The position numbers and the translations under genes are program-made. The notes under the pieces are model-generated. The model did no database searches. It was not told the DNA's origin and saw nothing but the letters and a program-made list of their open reading frames with translations. Shown here one piece after another: positions 41,630-50,459 of a DNA stretch of 64,000 bases (within the stretch, counting starts at the first letter, position 1; every line of letters begins with the position of its first letter). The DNA comes from Streptomyces longwoodensis. Lineage in GTDB: Bacteria; Actinomycetota; Actinomycetes; Streptomycetales; Streptomycetaceae. The DNA lies in assembly GCF_001514125.1 (NCBI RefSeq), contig NZ_KQ948560.1, positions 1 through 64,000 on the forward strand, given 5' to 3'.

Positions 41630-41977
41630 ATGCCCAGCCTGGACGAACTGTGTCAGACGTCGACCGGTCTCCTGGCCGCCAGCGTGCTAGCCCCGTACGC
41701 GCCGCTCCTCGCGATGGCGGCCGAGACAGAGGCCCAGCTGCACCGCTACCTCGCCCGCGCGGCCGCGCTCGGCGCCAGCGAGACTCAAGCCGAGGAAGTG
41801 CTGGAGCAGGTCACGGCCAAGGCCGAGCAGCTGCAGCGAGCAGGGGCCGACGTCACCCCCGCGGACATCGCTGATGAGGCGTGGCGCTGCCTCGTCCTGC
41901 ACACCGGGGGTTTGCCGTACTTGCCGTTCATGGCGTACGCCGAGGGCCTGTTGCACCGCGACACTGCGGAGGGATGA
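41630..41977 (+). CDS. Hypothetical phage protein
   Basis: 115 residues, mostly helical: MPSLDELCQTSTGLLAASVL, then LHRYLARAAALGASETQAEEVLEQVTAKAEQLQ and DIADEAWRCLVLHTGGLPYLPFMAYAEGLL. Not recognised. A strong ribosome site GAGGAGGA precedes ATG 41630, just after a terminator, so it should have its own promoter within the terminator-gene gap or be read through. Confidence 0.6.
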   Translation: MPSLDELCQTSTGLLAASVLAPYAPLLAMAAETEAQLHRYLARAAALGASETQAEEVLEQVTAKAEQLQRAGADVTPADIADEAWRCLVLHTGGLPYLPFMAYAEGLLHRDTAEG

Positions 41978-42009
41978 CGCCGCACAGGTCCTGGCCGCGC
42001 TGAAGCATC

Positions 42010-42255
42010 ATGGACAGCATGGAGTCGCAGATCATCCGGCCCGGCCACCTCACCGCCCACCAGGCCGCGCGCGTCCTCGGCGTCAGCCTGGTGGGCCTCC
42101 GCAGCATCGTCCATCGCGGCCAGCTGCAGCGCGCCGGCGGCACCCCGCGACAGCCCTGGTACCGCGTCACCGACGTCGCCGACCTCGCCGCCAAGCGCGC
42201 CGCGCGGAAGGCCGTCATGAAGGTCCCCATCAGCGGTCGCTACGAGGCCGCTTGA
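42010..42255 (+). CDS. MerR-like small HTH protein (excisionase-type fold)
   Basis: 81 residues. HLTAHQAARVLGVSLVGLRSIVHRG followed by T-P-R-Q-P-W-Y-R-V-T-D-V-A-D-L-A is the winged HTH of excisionase/MerR-type DNA-binding proteins, with a basic C-terminus (AAKRAARKAVMK). It may be the phage's excision factor, although it lies 13 kb from integrase, or a regulator of late genes. In-frame ATGs at 42010 and 42019. Confidence 0.7.
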   Translation: MDSMESQIIRPGHLTAHQAARVLGVSLVGLRSIVHRGQLQRAGGTPRQPWYRVTDVADLAAKRAARKAVMKVPISGRYEAA

Positions 42256-42327
42256 CCGCAGGTCACACCGGGTGCAACGATCTCGGTGTACAGCTGTGCC
42301 CGCAGACCGGCACCCAGACACACAACG

Positions 42328-42358
42328 AGCCCCCTCCGCGACCTGGCCCGAGGGGGCT
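42328..42358 (+). terminator. Hairpin downstream of the MerR-like gene
   Basis: Arms AGCCCCCTC (42328-42336) and GAGGGGGCT (42350-42358), 13-base loop, followed by TCGTCGTG. It lies between the MerR-like gene and the antisense micro-gene, so it may serve convergent transcripts. Confidence 0.6.
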
Positions 42359-42430
42359 TCGTCGTGCAAGCGGCGGGTGCCTGCAAGGGACGTGCGACCT
42401 GCACCCCGTCTTCCCCCGCCCCGCCTGTTT

Positions 42431-42586
42431 TCAGGGCCGCTGCCGCACCATCACCGCAGCTAGGACACCGAGAACAAGTGCTGCACCCGCGATGACTCCG
42501 GGCCACCAGGTGATCAGTCGGCAGCCGATCAGCAGGACCAGGCCCGCCACCACGATGCCGAGGGAAGCGTCCGGCTTCCGTCCCAT
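42431..42586 (-). CDS. Antisense-oriented 51-residue membrane protein
   Basis: On the minus strand ATG 42586 opens M-G-R-K-P-D-A-S-L-G-I-V-V-A-G-L-V-L-L-I-G-C, then RLITWWPGVIAGAALVLGVLAAVMV and a basic end R-Q-R-P. Two hydrophobic helices with a W-W-P turn and positive ends suggest a hairpin membrane protein. It is the only leftward gene between 29.7 and 64 kb and fills an otherwise gene-free gap. The ribosome site is weak (GGGGGTGG), so it is tentative. Confidence 0.5.
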   Translation of the reverse strand: MGRKPDASLGIVVAGLVLLIGCRLITWWPGVIAGAALVLGVLAAVMVRQRP

Positions 42587-42630
42587 CTTCACCACCCCCA
42601 AGGCGCGCACGGTACCGAGTGGAGGTGACC

Positions 42631-43014
42631 ATGGCCAGGCGCCGAGCCCTCACCGTCTGCTCCGTCTCCGGCTGCCCCGAGCTCACACCCGCCGGCCGAT
42701 GCGCACAGCACCGGCAGCAGGCCGAGCAGCAGCGCGGCACCGCACGCCAGCGCGGCTACGACAGCGACCACGAGCAGCGCTTCCGCCGGCCCGTCCTGCA
42801 GCGCGACCCGACGTGCGTCTGCACCGACGAGCGCCACGGCCACGGCAGCCCGTGCGGCCAGCCCTCGAAGCACGCCGACCACCACCCGCTGGACCGCCGG
42901 GCCCTGACCGCTGCCGGCCTCGACCCCAACGACCCGCGGCACGGGCGCGGCCTGTGCGGCCCGTGCCACAGCAGGAGCACCGCACGCGAGCAGCCCGGAG
43001 GATGGAACCGATGA
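42631..43014 (+). CDS. HNH endonuclease
   Basis: 127 residues. Zinc-binding Cys pairs (C-S-V-S-G-C-P; C-G-P-C-H) frame an HNH core with A-D-H-H-P-L, D-P-N-D and C-G-P-C-H-S-R. Small HNH proteins next to terminase genes are needed for DNA packaging by many cos-type siphoviruses, where they stimulate terminase cutting. ATG 42631 is preferred because GGAGGTGA lies just upstream. Overlaps the next gene (ATGA). Confidence 0.85.
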   Translation: MARRRALTVCSVSGCPELTPAGRCAQHRQQAEQQRGTARQRGYDSDHEQRFRRPVLQRDPTCVCTDERHGHGSPCGQPSKHADHHPLDRRALTAAGLDPNDPRHGRGLCGPCHSRSTAREQPGGWNR

Positions 43015-43280
43015 CCACACGCGTCCTCGCAACGATCACGCAAGCGGACATCGAGAGGCACCGCGAAGCACTGTGCGAGTGGGCGAGGGCCAACGGCATC
43101 GAGCCGCGGGACATCGCCGCAGCCCCAGGGCTGACCGTGGAGCAGGTCGGGGAGCGCACGGTGATCGTCTACTGGGAGTTCCAGCGGTCCGCCGGCGCGC
43201 TGTGGGTCCGGCGGGCCGCTCGCCTCCGGGTGCCGCTGCCGGCGCTGGGTGATCACTCCAAAGATCACCCGGAGTCATAG
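43011..43280 (+). CDS. Hypothetical protein between HNH nuclease and terminase
   Basis: 89 residues, not recognised. VLATITQADIERHREALCEW and G-I-E-P-R-D-I-A-A-A-P-G-L-T-V-E are helical; the second half E-R-T-V-I-V-Y-W-E-F is beta-rich. It starts inside the HNH stop codon, so it is cotranslated with it. A role in packaging is suggested by position only. Confidence 0.6.
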   Translation: MTTRVLATITQADIERHREALCEWARANGIEPRDIAAAPGLTVEQVGERTVIVYWEFQRSAGALWVRRAARLRVPLPALGDHSKDHPES

Positions 43281-43480
43281 TCATTGTCACTCTGCGTCAT
43301 GATCACCCCGGGGGGCGCCCCAAGATCAACGATCTTGAAGGACCGCCGGGGAGGTGCCTCGCTGTGCGTACGGGTCTGGGAGGTCCCGCCGGCCGCCCGC
43401 CAGGTCACCGAACGTAGTCCCGCCCGAGCCGCGACGGCCGGGCACGAGGCGCCGCGACGGCGCGATCGGGAGGTAGACCC
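43281..43480. promoter_or_regulatory. Gap before the structural operon with a small dyad
   Basis: 200 bases without a clear gene. CAAGATC-AAC-GATCTTG (43321-43337) is a perfect dyad, next to CCCCGGGGGGCGCCCC (about 43306-43320). This is where a late promoter, or the site cut by terminase, could be expected. No standard -35/-10 pair is visible. Confidence 0.35.
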
Positions 43481-43927
43481 ATGGCTGGTACTGGACCGGT
43501 GCCGAACCCGCAGCGTCGGCGCCGCAACGAGGACCCGGTGCCCGGCACCGTGCTGCCGGCGGACGGCTACACCGGGCCGTCCCCGGACCTGCCGGGTGGC
43601 CACGACTACGACACCCGGACCCTGTCCTGGTACGAGACCTGGCGGTACTCGCCGCAGGCTGCCACCTTCCTCGCGACGGACTGGCAGCGGCTCCACATGC
43701 TCGCCCAGCTGGTCGAGCAGTACTGGCAGGAGCCGAAGAAGGAGCTGCTCTCGGAGATCCGGCTGAACGAGGCCGCCATCGGCGGCACCGCGGCGGACCG
43801 GATGCGGCTGCGCTGGTCGCTCGGGCAGGCCGAGGTCGGCAAGGGCGCGGCCCGGGCCGCCGAGAGGGCGGCAGCGCGCCGCGGCGACGACCCGCGGCGC
43901 CGGCTCCGGGCGGTCGGTGAGGAGTAG
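43481..43927 (+). CDS. Terminase small subunit
   Basis: 148 residues. Pro-rich N-terminus, then W-Y-E-T-W-R-Y-S-P-Q-A-A-T-F-L-A-T-D-W-Q-R-L and RLHMLAQLVEQYWQEPKKELLSEIRLNEAAIGGTAADRMRLRW, the pattern of small terminase subunits in actinophages (helical oligomer that recognises the packaging site). Directly followed by the large subunit, with the stop overlapping its GTG start by one base. Confidence 0.82.
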   Translation: MAGTGPVPNPQRRRRNEDPVPGTVLPADGYTGPSPDLPGGHDYDTRTLSWYETWRYSPQAATFLATDWQRLHMLAQLVEQYWQEPKKELLSEIRLNEAAIGGTAADRMRLRWSLGQAEVGKGAARAAERAAARRGDDPRRRLRAVGEE

Positions 43928-45543
43928 TGCGCACCCCGGGCGTCCGGAGGTCGCTCGGCTACGCACTCGCGGACTGGATCGAGTACTACCTGGTCCACGG
44001 CCCCGGCGACGTCCAGGGCCAGGAGATCGAGCTGGACGAGGAGATCCTCCGGTTCATCGTCTGCTGCTACGCGATCGACGCGAGCGGCCGGCGCCGCTTC
44101 GACGAGGTCCTGCTGTCCCGCGCGAAGGGCCGGGCCAAGTCCGAGGTCGCCGGGATGCTGGTGGTGGCCGAGGCTCTGGCCCCGGTCCGCTTCGACCACT
44201 GGGCGGAGCCGGGCGAGATCTCGGACTGGGGCTACGAGTACGAGACCGGGGAGCCCGTCGGGGCCCCGGTCACGTACCCGTTCATCCGGTGCCTGGCCAC
44301 GGAGGAGACGCAGGCCGGCAACACGTACGCCAACGTCACCTACATGCTCAGCCACAGCGAGCACCTGGCCGAGGACTACCCGGGCGTCGACATCGGCAAC
44401 GACTGGCAGAGCAGCACGCGCGTCTTCCTGCCGGACGGCGGCGAGATCCGCCCCTCCACGGCCAGCTCGGCGGCGAAGGACGGCGGCAAGGAGTCGTTCT
44501 CGGTAGCGGACGAGACGCACCTGTACGTGCTGCCCGAGCTGCGGGACATGTACGAGACCGTCGAGCGGAACACGATGAAGCGGAAGGCCGCGGAGCCGTG
44601 GTTCCTGCAGACGTCGACCATGTACGCCATCGGTGAGGACTCCATCGCCGAGCGCACGCACCGCAACCACAAGGCGGGCAAGGCGCCGCGGCTGTACTTC
44701 GACCACGTCCAGGCCCCGGAGCGCCTCCTGGAGGACGCCGCCTACGAGGACCCTGGCGAGCTGAAGCGCGGCCTGATGCAGGCGTACGGCCCGTTCGCGG
44801 CCCACATGGACCTGGACCGCATGGTCACGATGGCCCACAAGCCCACCCAGGACCGAGCCAAGTTCCGGCGGTACTTCCTCAACCTGCCGGTCAGCCTCAG
44901 CGAGACGTGGCTGGCCCGGCACCTGTGGGAACGATGCGCGCTGCCCCAACTCGTCGAGCCGGGCGAGCGGATCACGGTCGGATTCGACGGCTCCGACCAT
45001 GACGACTGCACGGCCATCACCTGCTGCCGCGTCAGCGACGGCTACGTGTTCACGCCGACGTTCCCGGACGGCCGGCCGATGATCTGGACGAAGTGGGACG
45101 ACGGCGACCCGGACAGCTGGCGGGTCCCGCGCGCCGAGGTCCGGGCCGGCATGTCGCACGTGTTCGCGACGTACAAGGTCGAGCGGGCCTACGGCGACCC
45201 GCCCGACTGGCGCGACGAGTGCGACGACTGGGCGGCCGAGTTCGGCGAGGAGACCTTCCTCATCTTCGAGACCCGTGTGGCCACCCGCATGTGCCCGGCC
45301 CTGGACCGGATGAAGACGGCCACCCTCGCCGGCGAGCTGACCCACGACGGCAACGCGACGATGGCCGAGCACGTCGGCAACGCCAAGCCCGAGCGGCGCC
45401 CCTCGGGCATCGCGATCACGAAGCCCAGCCAGGACCGGAAGATCGACTCCGCTGTCACCGCGGCGCTCGCCCTGGAGGCGCGCGCGGACGTCCTGAAGCT
45501 CGCCGCCAGCGCGGTGTCGAACTCGGTCAGTGGCTACGGATAG
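43927..45543 (+). CDS. Terminase large subunit
   Basis: 538 residues. The ATPase has a Walker A-like R-A-K-G-R-A-K-S-E (65-73) and Walker B F-S-V-A-D-E-T-H (about 196-203); the RNase H-like nuclease has G-F-D-G-S-D-H-D-D (~357) and D-R-K-I-D-S-A-V-T-A-A near the end. It powers DNA packaging and cuts genome ends. The Walker A has Ala-Lys-Ser where classical loops read Gly-Lys-Ser/Thr, as in some other actinophage terminases. GTG 43927. Confidence 0.92.
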   Translation: MRTPGVRRSLGYALADWIEYYLVHGPGDVQGQEIELDEEILRFIVCCYAIDASGRRRFDEVLLSRAKGRAKSEVAGMLVVAEALAPVRFDHWAEPGEISDWGYEYETGEPVGAPVTYPFIRCLATEETQAGNTYANVTYMLSHSEHLAEDYPGVDIGNDWQSSTRVFLPDGGEIRPSTASSAAKDGGKESFSVADETHLYVLPELRDMYETVERNTMKRKAAEPWFLQTSTMYAIGEDSIAERTHRNHKAGKAPRLYFDHVQAPERLLEDAAYEDPGELKRGLMQAYGPFAAHMDLDRMVTMAHKPTQDRAKFRRYFLNLPVSLSETWLARHLWERCALPQLVEPGERITVGFDGSDHDDCTAITCCRVSDGYVFTPTFPDGRPMIWTKWDDGDPDSWRVPRAEVRAGMSHVFATYKVERAYGDPPDWRDECDDWAAEFGEETFLIFETRVATRMCPALDRMKTATLAGELTHDGNATMAEHVGNAKPERRPSGIAITKPSQDRKIDSAVTAALALEARADVLKLAASAVSNSVSGYG

Positions 45544-45554
45544 GAGGTGTGTCC

Positions 45555-47030
45555 GTGGGCGTGTCCGCGCAGGAAGCCATCCGGATCACGAACGTGCTGT
45601 GCCAGGAACTGGACCGACGCCAGGCGGCCATCACCCTGTGGAACGACATCTACAAGGGCAAGCAGAACCTCGGGTTCGCCAGCGAACGTTTCCGGGCCGC
45701 CTTCGGTGGGTTGTTCCAGGACTTCGCGGACAACTGGTCGGAGGTGGTGTGCGACGCGCCCGCCGAACGGCTGACCCCGGTCGGTTTCCGGTTCGGCACC
45801 GGCGACGAGAAGGACCCGCCCGCCGCCGACAAGGACGCGCAACGGATCTGGCAGGCGTCGTCCATGGACGCCTGGTCGCGGGTGGCGCACGTCGAGGCGT
45901 CGGTGAAGTCCCGGGCGTTCGTGCTGGTGTGGGCGGCCGACCCGGACGCCGACGAGGTCGAGCCGGAGATCACCGTCGAGGACGCCACCCAGTGCATCGT
46001 CGCCTACGCGCCGGGCAGCCGGCGCAAGCGGGTCGCGGCGCTGAAGCGGTTCGACGGGGAGGACGGCTACGAGTACGCCACCCTCTACCTGCCGGACGAG
46101 CTGTGGAAGTGGCGCCGTCCGACGAGCCGGTCCGGGCTCGTCCTGCCGTCGTCGCTGGTGCTGTCCGGGTGGCAGCCGCGCGGCGACGCCCCCGAGCAGC
46201 AGCGCATCGACAACCCCCTGAAGCGGGTGCCGATGGTGGAGCTCCGCAACCGGCCCCGGCTCACCGACGACCCGTCGCCCGAACACCGGCAGGTCATCCC
46301 GATCCAGGGCGCCCTGAACAAGCTGATCGCCGACATGCTCACCGCGTCGGAAGCGGGTGCCTTCCCGGCGCGCTGGGGCACGGGCATCGACCTGCCCAAG
46401 GACCCGCTGACCGGACAGGAGATCGACGATCCGGAGCTGTGGCGGCTCGCCGTCAACAAGATGCTCAGGGCGAGCAACCCGGCAGCGAAGTTCGGCAACT
46501 TCGAGGCCGCCGACCTGGCGAACTTCGTCGCCGGGATCACGCTGCTGACCGAGCACATCTCCGCGCTCAGCCGGACCCCGCCGACGTACTTCATGGGGAA
46601 GGTGCAGAACGTCTCCGCCGACGCCCTGACCGCCGCCGAGGCGGGCCTGGCCTCGAAGTGCCGCGACAAGACCATGTTCTACGGCGAGGACTGGGAAGAG
46701 GCCATGCGGCTCGCTTTCCTGGTCAAGGGCGACGACAAGCGCGGCAACAACCCGCTGGCCGAGACGATCTGGCGGGACGTCGAGTACCGCACCGAGGCCC
46801 AGCACATCGACGCGGTGCTGAAGAAGAAGGCTTTGGGCGTGCCGTGGCGGCAGCTGATGGAGGACGCCGGCTACACGCCCACCCAGATCGACCGCATGGA
46901 GCGGATGCTGGAGCAGGACGCCGACCGGGCGGCCCGCGCGCTCGCTTTCGCCACGCCGGGCGAGGGCCTCGACGGCACCGACGGCCAGAGCGACTCGGGG
47001 GCGGAGGCTGACGCGGAGCTGGTGCCGTGA
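45555..47030 (+). CDS. Portal protein (SPP1 gp6-like)
   Basis: 491 residues. Helical start ITNVLCQELDRRQAAITLWNDIYKGKQNLGF, a central wing, the P-M-V-E-L-R-N-R-P region, then a long C-terminal helix region with SALSRTPPTYFMGKVQNVSADALTAAEAGL, the hallmark of this portal family. It forms the 12-fold DNA gate at one capsid vertex. GTG 45555 is preferred with GGAGG (45543-45547) seven bases upstream. Overlaps the MuF-like gene by GTGA. Confidence 0.9.
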   Translation: MGVSAQEAIRITNVLCQELDRRQAAITLWNDIYKGKQNLGFASERFRAAFGGLFQDFADNWSEVVCDAPAERLTPVGFRFGTGDEKDPPAADKDAQRIWQASSMDAWSRVAHVEASVKSRAFVLVWAADPDADEVEPEITVEDATQCIVAYAPGSRRKRVAALKRFDGEDGYEYATLYLPDELWKWRRPTSRSGLVLPSSLVLSGWQPRGDAPEQQRIDNPLKRVPMVELRNRPRLTDDPSPEHRQVIPIQGALNKLIADMLTASEAGAFPARWGTGIDLPKDPLTGQEIDDPELWRLAVNKMLRASNPAAKFGNFEAADLANFVAGITLLTEHISALSRTPPTYFMGKVQNVSADALTAAEAGLASKCRDKTMFYGEDWEEAMRLAFLVKGDDKRGNNPLAETIWRDVEYRTEAQHIDAVLKKKALGVPWRQLMEDAGYTPTQIDRMERMLEQDADRAARALAFATPGEGLDGTDGQSDSGAEADAELVP

Positions 47031-48112
47031 GCCAGCAGACGCAGGCCCTGGCGCTCGCGCACTACGCGCGCCTGCGGACGCTGTCGCAGCGCGCGGTGGC
47101 CCGGGTGGAGACGGTGTGGCGGCGCATCGACCGGGCCGACATCAGCCGGTCCTGGGCCGAGGTCGCGCCGCTGCTGATGTCCGCGGTCATGGAGGCCCAG
47201 GAGCAGGCGGCGCAGCTCGCCGATCCGTACGTCGCGGCTGTCGCGGCCGCGGAGGGCGACGAGTCCGCGGCGGCCGGCAGGGTCACCGCCCGGGCGTTCT
47301 CCGGGATCGCCTCGGACGGGCGCCCGCTGCTGTCGCTGCTGTACCAGCCGGTCATCGACTGGAAGGTCCGGATGGCGGCCGGGCAGAGCGTGGATGCCGC
47401 GTTCCGCGGGTCCCTGGCGAGCGCACTGAGGATAACGGCCACGCAGGTCGCCGACGCCGGCCGTGGGGCGACGGGCGTGGCGATGGCGGGCCGGCGGACG
47501 ATTCAGGGCTACGTGCGGGTGGTGCAGCCCCCGGCGTGCGGGCGGTGCATCATCCTCGCCGGGCGCGAGTACGGCTGGAACCGTGGCTTCCAGCGGCACC
47601 CCAAGTGCGACTGCATCCACCTGCCCACCACGCTCATCGCCCGCGACCAAGGCCGGGGCCGCGGGCGCCTCGATGGCGACCGCTTCACCCCGACCACCCG
47701 CCCCGGCAGCGCGCCCGGGTTCATCGACCCGCGCGCCTACTTCGACGGCCTGTCCCGCGCCGAGCAAGAGCGGGTGTTCGGCGCGGCGGGCGCCCGGGCG
47801 ATCCGCGAGGGCGCCGACATGGCCCAGGTGGTCAACGCCCGCCGCGGCATGACGACCATGTCCGCCTACGGCCGGCGCGTGCTGGCCACCACCGAGGGCG
47901 CCACTCGGCGCGGCAGCTTCTACCGGCTGGAGCGCGAGCGGACCGAGGCGCAGACCGGCATCCGCTTCGCCCGCGACCGCACCGAGGCCCGGCGTGGCTT
48001 TCCGCGCTTCGAGCTGCGCACGCCCCGGCTGATGCCGGAGGAGATCTACCGGCTGGCCGAGAGCCGGGACGAGGCGATCCGCATGCTGCGGCGCTTCGGC
48101 TACCTGCAATGA
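47027..48112 (+). CDS. Minor head (MuF-like) protein
   Basis: 361 residues, beginning with a helical region and containing the MuF-type core Q-P-P-A-C-G-R-C-I-I-L-A-G-R-E-Y-G-W-N-R-G-F-Q-R-H-P-K-C-D-C, whose C-x2-C and C-x-C could bind zinc. MuF proteins bind the portal and are packed into the head. The C-terminus (LMPEEIYRLAESRDEAIRMLRRFGYL) is helical. GTG 47027. Confidence 0.82.
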   Translation: MSQQTQALALAHYARLRTLSQRAVARVETVWRRIDRADISRSWAEVAPLLMSAVMEAQEQAAQLADPYVAAVAAAEGDESAAAGRVTARAFSGIASDGRPLLSLLYQPVIDWKVRMAAGQSVDAAFRGSLASALRITATQVADAGRGATGVAMAGRRTIQGYVRVVQPPACGRCIILAGREYGWNRGFQRHPKCDCIHLPTTLIARDQGRGRGRLDGDRFTPTTRPGSAPGFIDPRAYFDGLSRAEQERVFGAAGARAIREGADMAQVVNARRGMTTMSAYGRRVLATTEGATRRGSFYRLERERTEAQTGIRFARDRTEARRGFPRFELRTPRLMPEEIYRLAESRDEAIRMLRRFGYLQ

Positions 48113-48161
48113 CCCACCCGCGTGCGGCGCGATGCCGCTCGCCAACCCCCTGGAGAGCGCG

Positions 48162-48890
48162 ATGCTCAAGAACGCCCGTACCCGCCTGCTGGCCGCCGCC
48201 ATGGGCAGCACCTGGTCGCATCCGTACGCCGACCCGTTCACGTGCTACGCCGACGGCGGCAGCGGCGACGGGGACGGTGGGCAGGACGACGGCGGAGACG
48301 GGGACAGCGACGCCGACGAAGACGGCAGCGACGACGACTCCGACGACGCTGACGGCGACGACGGTAAGGACGACGACCAGGACGCCGAGAAGCTGGGCGA
48401 GAAGGGCGTCAAGGCCCTGCGCGAGCTTCGCCGCGAGAACCGGCGCCTGAAGGCGCAGCTGCGCCAGCAGGGCGACGGCGGCGACTCGAAGCGGAAGGCG
48501 TCCACCAAGGACGGCGACGACGACCAGGACGACGCCGAGACGCTACGCGAGCGCGCCCGCGAGGAAGCTCGCGCGGAGGTGTGGACGGAGCGGGTCGAAG
48601 CGGCGGCGATCGCCGCGGCGGCCGGCCGTCTGGCCAACCCGTCCCGCGTCGCGCAGCTGCTCGGCGAGGACCTGGCCGACGTCCCCAAGGACGCCAAGGG
48701 CCGTCCCGACAAGGACGCGATCACCGAGCTGATCGACGAACTGCTGGAGACCGACCCCTACCTGGCCGCGCCCGCGACGGGCGGCACCGGCCGGCGGTTC
48801 CAGGGCGACGCCGACGGCGGCGCCCGCAAGAAGACGAAGAAGGCCGCAGCCAGCCTCGACGAGGCCATCGCAGCCAAGCTCGCCGGGTAA
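48162..48890 (+). CDS. Head scaffolding protein
   Basis: 242 residues from ATG 48162 (GGAGAG upstream; an in-frame ATG at 48132 has no ribosome site). An extremely acidic stretch of Asp/Gly/Ser (~35-80) precedes a coiled coil (EKGVKALRELRRENRRLKAQLRQQ), another charged part and a basic end (GGARKKTKKAAASLDEAIAAKLAG). Acidic coiled-coil proteins placed just before the capsid gene are the typical scaffold; the basic tail would bind the capsid protein. Confidence 0.82.
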   Translation: MLKNARTRLLAAAMGSTWSHPYADPFTCYADGGSGDGDGGQDDGGDGDSDADEDGSDDDSDDADGDDGKDDDQDAEKLGEKGVKALRELRRENRRLKAQLRQQGDGGDSKRKASTKDGDDDQDDAETLRERAREEARAEVWTERVEAAAIAAAAGRLANPSRVAQLLGEDLADVPKDAKGRPDKDAITELIDELLETDPYLAAPATGGTGRRFQGDADGGARKKTKKAAASLDEAIAAKLAG

Positions 48891-48919
48891 GACCGGCGGC
48901 TGACCCCTAGGAGCCACCA

Positions 48920-49903
48920 ATGCCCGTGACGCTCGCTCAGGCGAAGCTGAACGCGACGGACGACATCGACACCCAGGTGATCGACGAGTTCGCCAAGAGC
49001 AACTTCATCCTCCAGAACCTGACTTTCGACAACGTGGTCAACCAGGCCGGCGGCGGGGCCACCCTGACCTACGGCTACACCCGGCTGATCACGCAGGCCG
49101 ACGCCGCATTCCGTGCGATCAACTCGGAGTACACGCCGGCCGAGGTCACCAAGCAGCGCTACACCGTCGACCTCAAGCCGCTCGGCGGCAGCTTCCAGGT
49201 CGACCGCATCCTCAACCGCATCGCCCGCGCGGCCGAGACCAGCCTGCAGATGCGGCAGAAGATCAAGGCGACGAACGCCAAGTTCTCCGACGCCGTGATC
49301 AACGGCGACAGCGCGGTCGACGTCAACGGATTCGACGGCCTGTCCAAGTCCCTCACCGCCTCCACCACGGAGATGGGCGTGGGCGTGTCCACCGACTGGC
49401 GCGGCGCCACCATCGGCTCCGACCTCGGCAAGGCGAACGACGCCCTCGACCTGCTCGACGCCTGGCTGGCCCTGCTGGACGGCACCCCGGGCGCGATCAT
49501 GGGCAACATCGACTCCATCGCCCGCATCCGGTCGCTGGCCCGCCGCGCCGGGTACTACGACCGCTCCACCTCCGCGGACTTCGGTTCCCAGGTCGAGACG
49601 TACCGGGGTATCCCGCTGGTCGACCTCGGGAACAAGGCCGGCTCGAACAACCCGGTCATCCCGACGGTGAACAAGACGGTCGCCACGGTGGCCGGCAACT
49701 ACACCGACATCTACGCGGTGCGCTTCGGGCTGGACGGTTTCCACGGCGTCTCGATGGCCGATTCCCCGCTGGTCCAGACGTGGCTGCCCGACTTCTCCAC
49801 CGCCGGCGCGGTCAAGACGGGCGAAGTCGAACTCGGCCCGGCGGCCGTCGTCCTCAAGGCCACGAAGTCCGCGGCCGTCCTCCGCAACCTGCTCGTGCGC
49901 TGA
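48920..49903 (+). CDS. Major capsid protein
   Basis: 327 residues, HK97-fold type. D-I-D-T-Q-V-I-D-E-F-A-K-S-N-F-I-L-Q-N at the N-terminus, then LTYGYTRLITQADAAFRAIN, KPLGGSFQVDRILNRIA and IMGNIDSIARIRSLARRAGYY are typical of actinophage capsids. The scaffold precedes it and no protease gene is present, so maturation probably does not involve a phage protease. ATG 48920 follows AGGAG. Confidence 0.9.
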   Translation: MPVTLAQAKLNATDDIDTQVIDEFAKSNFILQNLTFDNVVNQAGGGATLTYGYTRLITQADAAFRAINSEYTPAEVTKQRYTVDLKPLGGSFQVDRILNRIARAAETSLQMRQKIKATNAKFSDAVINGDSAVDVNGFDGLSKSLTASTTEMGVGVSTDWRGATIGSDLGKANDALDLLDAWLALLDGTPGAIMGNIDSIARIRSLARRAGYYDRSTSADFGSQVETYRGIPLVDLGNKAGSNNPVIPTVNKTVATVAGNYTDIYAVRFGLDGFHGVSMADSPLVQTWLPDFSTAGAVKTGEVELGPAAVVLKATKSAAVLRNLLVR

Positions 49904-49918
49904 TCGGAGACTCACGCC

Positions 49919-50458
49919 ATGGCACGCATCACCACCCCTGTCCCCGGCTACAGCGGCCCCGGCCCGGCCGGGGTCATGTTCCAGGACGGCGTCGGCCACT
50001 CCGACGACCAGGCCGTCATCGACTACTGCCGCGGCGCCGGGTACGGCATCGACGAGGAGCCGCCCAGGCGGGAAACCCCGCAGGTTCCCGACCCGCGCGA
50101 GGTGACCACTGTCGTGGTCGGCGCGCCGGCCCGGGACGCCGCGGTCGACCCCAGCCCGGCCGACTTCCGCCCGCCGGTGAACGCTGGCGAGGCCAACCCG
50201 CACGGGCCCCAGGTGTGGGCCCCGGGCCTGCCCGGCGGCGGCCTGCAGCCCACCGCCCCGCCCGCCGACTCCGACGAGGTCACCTCCGGGACCAAGGAGA
50301 ACGAGGGCGGCCCCGACGTCCCGCCACCCGCCCAGAACGCTCCGGTCGCCGAGTGGCGGCAGTGGGTCATCAGCACCCAGGTGGACAACGACCCCGAGGT
50401 GCACGCCCAGGTCGAGAAGGCCACGAAGGCGGAGCTGATCAAGAAGTACGGAGGCTGA
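49919..50458 (+). CDS. Head-associated protein of unknown function
   Basis: 179 residues. The N-terminus GYSGPGPAGVMFQDGVGHSDDQAVIDYCRGAGYGIDE is followed by a Pro/Asp-rich disordered middle and a compact helical end EWRQWVISTQVDNDPEVHAQVEKATKAELIKKYGG. Proteins with such a terminal KAEL-x-K-Y-G helix are common between capsid and connector genes; it could decorate the head or join the portal. Confidence 0.7.
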   Translation: MARITTPVPGYSGPGPAGVMFQDGVGHSDDQAVIDYCRGAGYGIDEEPPRRETPQVPDPREVTTVVVGAPARDAAVDPSPADFRPPVNAGEANPHGPQVWAPGLPGGGLQPTAPPADSDEVTSGTKENEGGPDVPPPAQNAPVAEWRQWVISTQVDNDPEVHAQVEKATKAELIKKYGG

Positions 50459-50459
50459 C

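Noticed and set aside
43284..43766. 160-codon open frame before the terminase genes
   Set aside because: Most of it is the Arg/Ser-rich shadow of the small terminase gene, and it has no ribosome site.
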